A DNA stretch of 64,000 bases from Synchiropus splendidus (lineage: Eukaryota > Chordata > Actinopteri > Syngnathiformes > Callionymidae), in contig NC_071334.1 of the NCBI RefSeq assembly GCF_027744825.2, positions 65,012,937 through 65,076,936 on the forward strand. Reading direction: 5' to 3'. The translations under genes were made by a program, and so were the position numbers. Positions 1 through 64,000 of the stretch are shown here, piece by piece; within the stretch, counting starts at the first letter, position 1; each line of letters opens with the position of its first letter. Under the pieces are notes generated by a model. That model saw nothing but the letters and a program-made list of their open reading frames with translations, did not search any database and had not been told where the DNA came from.

Positions 1-452
1 CACATTCATCATCCCATGAAACAAATGCATTCAAACACCAGACAGTCCAGCCAGAGGCACTATCACCACGCAACAACAATTAGTTCATAAAATCATAAAA
101 GTTGACAGGAGGATGTCTGGGATTGTTGGGACAGAAGAAACTGAAGAGAGATTTGAATCTCCTCAGTTTACTTCCAATTGGATTGTGACATTAATGTCAC
201 GAAACAACTGAACTTCAACAATGAATCGCTTACATCCAACCATGTCAGAGAGGGAAAAAAAGAAAAAGGTCTGGCTTTGAATTCAACTGTGAATTTCAAA
301 GACTGATGACTTAAATCTCTAAGGAAATTTGATTCTATCCACCTGATCCCATGGTTAATTTCAAAAGGTTAGGCTCGAGTGGGTCAGTACAGCTCACTCT
401 GTGGCCTCCCTTGATACCCACATTAGGCTTTTCAAGACACATCAGCACTCAC
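1..452 (-). other. msl3 last intron (partial), no feature seen
   Basis: Starts with the exon 13 donor (GTGAGT on the minus strand). The sequence is AT-rich and unremarkable. Short ORFs on the plus strand here are antisense or intronic chance ORFs. Confidence 0.8.
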
Positions 453-537
453 CTCAGAAAAAGCTCCAAATGTTTGACCAGAGCTCGAAGATTTCTTTCA
501 GGAATCTGCATCTTTCCCAATATCTCTGGAAGTTTCA
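453..537 (-). CDS. msl3: msl3 coding exon 13 (MRG domain, last exon in window)
   Basis: Encodes [20 protein letters not shown] and VKHLELFLR. Acceptor TTGATACAG, donor GTGAGT, leaving 2 nt of the next codon. No sequence encoding the expected following FLAEYHDDFFPES-like end is found in 1-452, so the final exon lies outside the window. Confidence 0.94.
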
Positions 538-3500
538 CTGTATCAAAATGAAAATGAAGAATTATGAATTTGAAAATAATAAGATTTAAAATGGTAATAG
601 GAAGCGGAAACTGACCAAAAAGTCGCAGGAGATGTTGTGATCCATACAGATACGATGGTGGAGGAGGCTGGTCATTCAAAGGGTAGTTGTCAGGGGTCAA
701 TTTCCAGCTCAGAACCTGGGAGGGCAGAACACACTTTTAAGATGTGTGTTCTTCTTGAGTTGCACTTTCAATAACAACAACGGACAAATGATATTTTTGA
801 TCCATCATGGACCTGTTTCCTCACCTCGTTCAGCTCATTGTTTCTCCGACTACCAAGGCCAAAGAGAGCTCCGCTTCGCTCTTTCCTCGGTGTCCAAGGT
901 AACGGTGAAGATGAGCCGCTGTGTCCAGGGGTTTCTGTTACAATAAAATAGGGTGTAAGATCACATTATATTTCACCGATGATGCTGACTTTGTTTTCCT
1001 TTTATATAGAAAACCAAAGGGCTGTATATGAACCAATGACCTTCTCCCTGTTCAGACACCAGAATGCACTATAGCATGCAATAGCTGCTAGTTGCAATAA
1101 AAAGCAGCACAATGCTGCCATCTAAAGGTCAAGTCTTGCTCTTACGCATCATCTGGCGCAGTCTCAAAATCAACGGGCCAATGAACAGGGTTGAGTCACT
1201 TACTTCTGTCGAGGTTGAGGAGAAACTTGGGATGCGCAGTAGTATCAACAGCCCGCCGTTTGAGCTGTGGGGATGCCGCAGCACTACCGCCACCTGTCAA
1301 ACAAGCGGTTCAAAAGTCCTGCAAATTTTCTTTATTCTTCACTCCTCGGATAAACAATCTCACCTGCACTGCTTCCCTCAACAGGCCGGTCACCTCCCGA
1401 TGTGTTTCTGGTCGAGCGTCTGAGAGACTGCGACTGCTGGTTCTGGTAGGTCAACGAGATGCAGTCCATGTCAGGGTGGCGACGTCTCTTCGGGGTAGGA
1501 GCAGCAGGGGCAGGGGGCGTGATGGCAGAGATGTCACTCAGAGCTGGCTGGCTGTCTGTAGATTGAGGTGTTGGCGGGTTGTGACCCGGTGGACTCGGGC
1601 TGCGCTCCCTCTGGGCGCTTCAAAGACAGAGACTCTCAGTCGGAGCCACAGCTTTCAAATAAGACACTAGACTTCGTTTTAAACTCACTTGCTGGAACAT
1701 GGGGAACCCTCGTTGATAGACATGAACATTCTGGAGGAGCTGACCTTTTTAAACTGAGCTTGCTCACATGGATAGAGGAGGATCATGGGTAAGGTGAAGT
1801 CAAAGGTGATCCTCAATCCATCCACCATTTCCTTACACAAGTCCTCACTGAGAACAACAATGTTGGACATCACTCAGGAAAAGAAAGTTCAAATTGATTT
1901 TGGCTCGATGTTGGAGTTACGTATGGATGACACACTAACAAAGCTGCGACAAGCTTGACTCACCTCTTCTCTGGAGGAATTGGTTGCGGGCTGCTATTCT
2001 GTGTGGTGCCCTGCTGACGCCGGTGCCGCTCGTTGACCATGAAAGCCTTGTTGATAGCAAAGTGCTTCACATAAGACTCCAGGATATGAACAACATTCGT
2101 GTGACACGGAACCATCACGAGCTGGCAGAGGAAGAAGAAATAAACTTTTAAACACCCCTCTGAAAATCATCTGTTTGAGCGTTTTCAGCATTTCTTCCAG
2201 TAAACCTTCTTCCTCTTGTTGATGTAAAAGCAGTCGTCCTCCAGAGCTTTCTTGAGAACGTCAGGGATGTTGATGTCAATATGAACCATTTTATCTTCGC
2301 ACTCCATTTTCACATTCATGTCTGGATCAACGCTCTACAATGCAACACATGGGACATCAGCAAATATTCCTGTCAAATAAACACCATAACAAACGTGTGT
2401 TTTACATACTTGGACCTCGTCATTCACCATTTTGTTTATATTTTCTGACAAGCCGCTGTCCCCGCTATTGGACGAGTCCTGATCTGAATCGTCACCCTCG
2501 CTGCTTCCCGAAGAGGATATCAAACCTGGATGGAATATAAAAACGATCAGTATATTTCACTCCAAAAGAGACAGGGCCAAAGGCAGTCAAGTTCCTCACA
2601 AGCATCATCGCTGTCGTCCTCCTTTGGTAGATCCTTCACAGAGCTCTTAGTTCCAGGCTGACGACGACGCCGCTTTGTCCATCCCTTTCTCTTCCTTGAA
2701 CCGACGGGTAAAAGAAGTGAGAGAACGCTTGCTTTCAACTCAAAACCAAACAACTTGTATTATCACACAGGCTTGCAAGTTGCATGACGTTACTTGTCCA
2801 TTTTTAATGTAAGGGATTGACCTCCTTCTTTGTTTGACCACGACTTATAATCTAGTCAAGATAACTAAACATATCCCATGAATATGATGTTCTTACATGC
2901 GAGCTTTTCTGGCCAGCCTCCGCTGCAGTTTTCGAGTTTCTTCAGTATCTCTTAGGACATGATCCTCCGCTGCCCACCGGTCCCAGCTGGACATGAACAA
3001 ACAGTGCATTACTGTACACGAACCAACAGAAATGGCTGCTGAGTATTGGGAATATCACTGTTCCCCACCTTCTGTTCCAACCGTTGAAATGAATCAGGTA
3101 CTTTGGGATCCTCCTTCCATGATCATCAGAACCAATCAATACATCAATGACCTGGAAAGTAAAGCATATGATTCACCCCACTGGATACACTATTTGACAA
3201 AAAATATAACACAAAAAATACTTTTTTTCTGGTGAATACGATGTAATGTCAAGCGAACGATATGCTGCGCTTGAGACTACTTACGTCAGAAATGCTAATG
3301 CTAACGTGCTAACATGTCACCGTCACGATAAATGTGAACAGGTATGTTATCAAGGGGTAAGCTTAAATTACGATGAAATAAGGAAGACTGCGCTCGGACA
3401 AGTGCAATGGAATACACAAACATTCTTTCTCATGACAGACGGAAGTGTAAACAAAGCGCAGCACGTTGACATGACGGTTGTCGCACGGAAGCTAACGGCA

Positions 3501-3927
3501 TTGTTTTGCTGCCGTTTGAGGAATATTCAACGTTGGTTCATTGGTCGAAACCTGAAGTGTATTTTAAGCATACCTGGCCAAAAAATGAGGCAAAAATAAC
3601 GCCAACTTTTGCGGAATCTATCAACCAAGAACCGCTCTCGGTCTCGACGAAGAACGGTAGGAGCGAGCAAATGCGTTGTTGACACGAAAACAACCTCCCA
3701 GCAGCCGCATTTGCTGGACTGTGAAATGATAGTCGACTACGAGTCTGGTCTGGAGGACAGAGGCTGGACTTCAATTGAGTTTTCGATCGGATTGTTTCCC
3801 TGCATAAGACAATTTAGATGCTGTTTACCTTGGCGTCATACAACACTTTAGCCTTGGTGGGATCCGGTTCAAAGCACAAGACTTTTTCTCCTTTATGAAA
3901 TTGATATTTAATTCCCCGCGAATTCAT
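453..3927 (-). CDS. msl3: MSL complex subunit 3 (msl3), 13 coding exons, C-terminal exon missing off the left edge
   Basis: Chromatin protein of the male-specific-lethal (MSL) complex, which in vertebrates works with the acetyltransferase KAT8/MOF on histone H4K16. I assembled 13 exons on the minus strand: 3829-3927, 3069-3151, 2897-2986, 2600-2694, 2410-2525, 2206-2334, 1964-2121, 1689-1847, 1364-1617, 1204-1293, 825-934, 616-715 and 453-537. All junctions are GT-AG and the frame stays open for 1568 nt (522 codons plus 2 nt). The N-terminus is a chromo-barrel domain (about residues 8-90) whose candidate aromatic cage residues are Tyr30, Phe55, Trp58 and Trp62. The MRG domain is split, with its first part at about residues 165-330 and its second from about 460 onward, separated by a Ser/Pro-rich linker as in human MSL3. 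The human protein is about 520 residues. The final exon, expected to carry about 30 residues ending in the conserved NPRAIY-type tail, is not in the window. Introns are short (70-677 bp). The gene is divergent from arhgap6. Confidence 0.96.
616..715 (-). CDS. msl3: msl3 coding exon 12 (MRG domain, second part)
   Basis: Encodes [20 protein letters not shown] and [13 protein letters not shown], a signature MSL3 stretch. Acceptor CCTCCCAG, donor GTCAGT, ends in phase 1. Confidence 0.95.
825..934 (-). CDS. msl3: msl3 coding exon 11 (linker)
   Basis: Encodes [20 protein letters not shown] and a [12 protein letters not shown] end, matching human [20 protein letters not shown]...RRTNEINE. Acceptor TTGTAACAG, donor GTGAGG, ends in phase 0. 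Confidence 0.93.
1204..1293 (-). CDS. msl3: msl3 coding exon 10 (linker)
   Basis: Encodes [20 protein letters not shown] and FLLNLDR, matching the human SPQPKRRQQDTS...PKLFLHLEK segment. Acceptor TTTGACAG, donor GTAAGT. Confidence 0.92.
1364..1617 (-). CDS. msl3: msl3 coding exon 9 (Ser/Pro-rich linker inside the MRG domain)
   Basis: The longest internal exon. Encodes a Pro/Ser/Gln-rich segment including [26 protein letters not shown] and SLRRSTRN, which align with the human linker motifs SPSPP, PATPKRRK and SLRRSTRH. A TGA lies just upstream in this frame, so the acceptor TTTGAAG|C fixes the exon start. Confidence 0.92.
1689..1847 (-). CDS. msl3: msl3 coding exon 8 (MRG domain)
   Basis: Encodes [20 protein letters not shown] and [15 protein letters not shown], highly conserved in MSL3/MRG15 proteins. 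Acceptor GTTCTCAG, donor GTGAGT. Confidence 0.95.
1964..2121 (-). CDS. msl3: msl3 coding exon 7 (MRG domain)
   Basis: Encodes [20 protein letters not shown] followed by FAINKAF, a hallmark MRG helix ([10 protein letters not shown]). Acceptor CTGCCAG, donor GTGAGT, ends in phase 2. Confidence 0.95.
2206..2334 (-). CDS. msl3: msl3 coding exon 6 (start of MRG domain)
   Basis: Forty-three codons in phase 0/0. Encodes [20 protein letters not shown] then NKRKK, the start of the MRG domain. Acceptor TTGTAG, donor GTTTAC. Confidence 0.94.
2410..2525 (-). CDS. msl3: msl3 coding exon 5 (Ser/Asp/Glu-rich linker)
   Basis: A low-complexity acidic and serine-rich segment ([20 protein letters not shown]), equivalent to the serine/acidic linker of human MSL3. 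Acceptor CCATCCAG, donor GTATGT, ends in phase 0. Confidence 0.9.
2600..2694 (-). CDS. msl3: msl3 coding exon 4 (basic linker)
   Basis: Encodes a Lys/Arg-rich stretch ([14 protein letters not shown]) followed by an acidic segment, corresponding to the basic region after the chromo barrel. The frame joins exon 3 (AT|G) and exon 5 (T|GT). Confidence 0.9.
2897..2986 (-). CDS. msl3: msl3 coding exon 3 (end of chromo barrel)
   Basis: Encodes [16 protein letters not shown] and a basic [12 protein letters not shown] tail. Acceptor is TGTCCAG and donor GTAAGA. The motif [14 protein letters not shown] is nearly invariant in MSL3. Confidence 0.95.
3069..3151 (-). CDS. msl3: msl3 coding exon 2 (chromo barrel core)
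   Basis: The exon is bounded by a pyrimidine-rich TTTCCAG acceptor and a GTGGGG donor. It encodes [14 protein letters not shown] then [13 protein letters not shown], the conserved chromo-barrel core. The last codon (Ser) is split AG|C with exon 3. Confidence 0.95.
3829..3927 (-). CDS. msl3: msl3 coding exon 1 (residues 1-33)
   Basis: The ATG is at 3927-3925 and opens [20 protein letters not shown], which matches the N-terminus of MSL3 family members. The exon ends in frame (phase 0) at a GTAAAC donor at 3828-3823. It carries the start of the chromo barrel, including the cage tyrosine (Tyr30). Confidence 0.95.
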
Positions 3928-4140
3928 TTGTTCATGGCTACGTGTGGGAGAGAAGCATCGATCGGGATGAACTCCTTAACCCTTTCCCTGCCGAGCTCGG
4001 TTCTTCCTGCGTGTGTGTGTGTATGTGGGAGGTGCTGTTCCTCTGGCGAACTGACAGCGGAAGAGTGGCGCTGTTGCCGAGGAGGATACTTCGTGCTGCG
4101 TTCAAGGTAACTTGGAATTGTTGCACTTCCGCTCAAAATC
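3928..4140 (-). promoter_or_regulatory. Probable msl3 5' UTR/promoter region
   Basis: Immediately upstream of the msl3 ATG and richer in CpG than the flanks. It contains a GCGGAAGT ETS-type site on the minus strand (4132-4125), common in housekeeping promoters, and a short GT run. No TATA box is evident. Placement is inferred from position; the transcription start cannot be fixed from sequence. Confidence 0.35.
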
Positions 4141-4458
4141 TTGCAACGTATTTCAGGCAAATAGGTTCAGTTACATTTACTCTCTTTCGATTAACCAAAG
4201 AATTGTAGCACCTTCTGGTAGCGTACGTCACAATAAATCGATAACATAAACTCTCCGGTAAAACGTGGGAAATATTTCCGCTAAACTTTGATTGAACCTA
4301 AGCTCTTTTTTGTGTTCACCTTAGAATACAATTCCTTCCTTAACAGTAAACCAAAAGCTTAGCAAATAGTGTGTTCATATTCCCGTGAGTCTACCTGGTT
4401 GTCAATGACTGCCATAGAATGTGTATTTCTACATGATGATAATTCTTTATTATTATTA

Positions 4459-4837
4459 GCGCTGTCAGTCAATTAAAAAAAATATGGTGCAGGTGCATTA
4501 TTCAAAAATGTAATACAGCAATACAGTGAAATGAATAAAATAAAGCTGTCTTCAAAAATGTAAAACAGCAACGCAGTTAAATAAATAAAATAAGGCTGTT
4601 TTCAAAAATGTAATACAAACACAGCGATTCAGTTAAATAAATAACATTCTGAATTAAAATAATGCTGTCTCAAATAGGCACTTAAGCTCAATATAGCAGT
4701 TAAAAATGAATATTAGAAGTATAACATGAGGCAAAATGAAGAACCGTTGATACTCATAATTAATTGCGTTCAATTTTTTTACGTGTTAAATTGCGGCGCA
4801 ATTAATTAATCGTATTAACACGTTAAAATGACAGCAC
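4459..4837. mobile_element. MITE-like DNA transposon relic with internal 50-bp triplication
   Basis: Ends are imperfect inverted repeats (GCGCTGTCA on the left, TGACAGCAC on the right) flanked by TA on both sides within ATT-rich DNA. The right part (about 4755-4830) is rich in inverted TTAATTGCG/CGCAATTAAT motifs typical of a fish repeat family. No coding capacity. The superfamily is uncertain because the flanking ATT repeats obscure the target-site duplication. Confidence 0.6.
4501..4650. repeat. Three tandem copies of a 50-bp unit
   Basis: Copies begin at 4501, 4551 and 4601, each with TTCAAAAATGTAA. The first two end in GCTGTCT/GCTGTTT at an exact 50-bp spacing; the third diverges after about 40 bp. 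The array lies inside the MITE-like element at 4459-4837. Confidence 0.85.
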
Positions 4838-5560
4838 TAATTATTATTATTATTGTTATTATTATTATTATTACTATTCTGTCCTTGATTATAGGATTCT
4901 CAGATACCACACCAGCAGATGTCAGTATATCACCAGCATTCTTTTTATTGCTTTATTTGTTTGCATGTAACTCAACACTTTTAACACCATCTTTCACTTC
5001 TGTCTTCAAGATTACAGTAGATTGTGGTGATGTAACTTCTTAAACGCTCCAGTATTCCGAACGGTATTACAGAGGTCACCAGGTCTACGTCCTGTCAATC
5101 AAAAACACCATCTGTGTGCGATTAGGAGCTGGCCATGAAATTATTAATAACTCCCAGGGCAATGTTTTCACTCTGCTGCAAGGTCTCCATCTTAAAATAA
5201 GTAACCAGAAACCAAGTGTGTTTTAGCGGTTCAAGATGATAGTTTGGCTTTCAGTAACAGATGAGTCACATAAATCTATGCCTCTTGGCCAGGATTTGAG
5301 GTTGATATCATCTTTACTATTATTGACCCAAAGTTACGTCTTATTTTCACTGTATTCCAAAGACTTTTCTTTTTTAATTATGATTTACAAGTACAGAGAA
5401 AAGCTGCTTATTAGTGCTGTCAAGGACAATACATCCTAGTTCCGAACAGACTCCTCATGCAGTTGACTACCAAATAAGGAGAGAACAAATAAAACTCTTA
5501 GCTTGAAGAATAAGTCAGATGATTTACTCACCTGCACCCAGGCACTGGAAAACTGTGCGT
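4838..5560. other. Intergenic sequence, nothing recognised
   Basis: Begins with an ATT-rich tract. No ORF with recognisable homology, RNA gene or clear repeat boundary is seen. Confidence 0.6.
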
Positions 5561-5562
5561 CT

Positions 5563-6436
<874 letters not shown>

Positions 6437-6585
6437 ACAGTGGGTGCAAGTTTTTGTTCCAACCAATGAAAAGTACACCTTTTCACGTGTCACTCGGAGT
6501 GAGCTCAGTTTATCAGTCTTGTTTTAGCTGAAACCTCAATGGTTATACTGCGTGTGCTCAATCGGTTGGAACAAAAACCTACTAT
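6437..6585. mobile_element. Foldback MITE with GTTTTTGTTCCAACC inverted ends
   Basis: The left end AGTTTTTGTTCCAACC (about 6449-6464) and right end GGTTGGAACAAAAACCT are inverted copies about 140 bp apart. This terminal motif is common in short fish MITEs. No target-site duplication could be confirmed. Confidence 0.65.
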
Positions 6586-6861
6586 TTTACCATCAAAGCG
6601 TGGTCTGTGGGCCACATGAGGCCCTTTGCCAGCCTTTATTTTACCCTCAAGAGGACAGAGCAAAACTACAATAGAAAGTGTATTTTTGTTTTTTATTCAT
6701 TATTCTTTGTTTTATGAAAATTATACTTCACATTCCCCCCATTGTGAGAAATATATGTTGACATGTTACATTAACATTACTCCTTTAACAGTACTTGCTC
6801 TCCCCCTGAAAGAATGCCTTGTAATAAAGTGCTTTTATGTCTTGTTTACATGTTCTTCCAC

Positions 6862-6952
6862 AGGGCAGCACAGTGGACCAATGGTCACTGCTGCCTCTCA
6901 GCAAAAAGGTTCCGGGTTCGAATGGAGTGCGAAGCTTCCAAAGACATGCTCA
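6862..6952 (+). repeat. tRNA-derived SINE relic
   Basis: Contains a GGGCAGCACAGTGG head, GCTGCCTCTCAGCA, and a Pol III B-box-like GGTTCGAAT (6914-6922). A TCCAAAGACATGC segment, present in the tail of the full fish element, follows directly, indicating an internal deletion. Too degenerate and wrongly arranged to be a functional tRNA gene. Confidence 0.65.
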
Positions 6953-7109
6953 CTACGCTGTTCGTATGCACTTCCTCAAGTTAAAAGGATCCTCCAATAT
7001 TTATATTGGGAATAAAGTGTAACAATACATGATCCAGCAATACATTTTAAGCATGTAACTTTACGCCTCGTTTTATCATATTATAATAACCAAACCCAAT
7101 TTTCATTTC

Positions 7110-7357
7110 AGACGTTTGACTTGAAGGGAGAGTCTTCTTCTCAAATCAAGGCGCGCGTACTTCTCAGGTACTCTGAAGCCCTCCACCCCCACCCGAGCCT
7201 CTACTTCACCCTGGGTTTGTCCAGTAGAGGAACATACTCTCCTCACTGTTGCGCAGCTTCGGCGGCCAAATGTTGCTGCCCTCGTCTCCGCGTCAGTTCG
7301 GGGGAACCACGGATTCCTGGAGAACTTTGACTGATGTGAAGGCCAAATAGCAGAAAC
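7110..7357 (+). promoter_or_regulatory. Probable arhgap6 5' UTR/proximal promoter with two upstream ORFs
   Basis: CpG-richer than the surroundings and directly upstream of the arhgap6 ATG. If transcribed it contains an upstream ORF of 26 codons plus stop (7270-7350), ending 7 nt before the main ATG, and an ATG-TGA minimal ORF at 7334-7339. Either could reduce translation of the main ORF. The transcription start is not determinable here. Confidence 0.4.

Positions 7358-64000
<56,643 letters not shown>

Noticed and set aside
3246..3599. 117-codon plus-strand ORF
   Set aside because: Lies within msl3 intron 1 on the opposite strand with no recognisable domain.
6862..6952. Possible tRNA gene (GGTTCGAAT B box)
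   Set aside because: No acceptor-stem pairing and the downstream part matches the tail of a fish SINE; it is a deleted SINE copy.

Overview
This window looks like nuclear DNA from a ray-finned (teleost) fish. Its two protein-coding genes have vertebrate exon/intron structure with short introns in one of them, and the rest is filled with repeat types common in fish: hAT-like elements, RTE/Rex-like LINE pieces, a tRNA-derived SINE relic, and long CTAT, GATG, ATT and TA arrays. The species cannot be named from the sequence alone.

Layout. Positions 453-3927 (minus strand) hold 13 coding exons of msl3, the chromo-barrel/MRG subunit of the MSL histone H4K16 acetyltransferase complex. Only the C-terminal exon lies beyond the left edge. 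Positions 3928-7357 are a 3.4 kb divergent intergenic region with one MITE-like element containing a 50-bp triplication, a CTAT/CTGT microsatellite, a foldback MITE and a SINE relic. Positions 7358-7801 (plus strand) are the first coding exon of arhgap6 (Rho GTPase-activating protein 6). Exon 2 follows at 63395-63554, so intron 1 is 55.6 kb and fills most of the window. The head-to-head msl3/arhgap6 pair matches the gene order at human Xp22.2.

Within intron 1 I see a likely alternative promoter and first exon at about 40640-41028 (14 codons, strong donor, phase-compatible with exon 2). It is followed by a chain of exon-like segments (42783-42851, 44522-44587, 46610-46666) that stay open in one reading frame. 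These could be extra arhgap6 5' exons or a small nested transcript. I do not see amelogenin, which is nested in this intron in mammals. The rest of the intron holds transposon relics, several with recognisable terminal inverted repeats and 8-bp target duplications, microsatellites, a perfect 36-bp-arm palindrome (37238-37314), and a 1 kb GATG array with a 358-bp tandem duplication.

The two genes are not known to share a pathway: msl3 acts in chromatin and arhgap6 in Rho/actin signalling. Their adjacency is conserved synteny rather than an operon-like arrangement. Nearly all other short ORFs are chance ORFs in repeats or intronic sequence.
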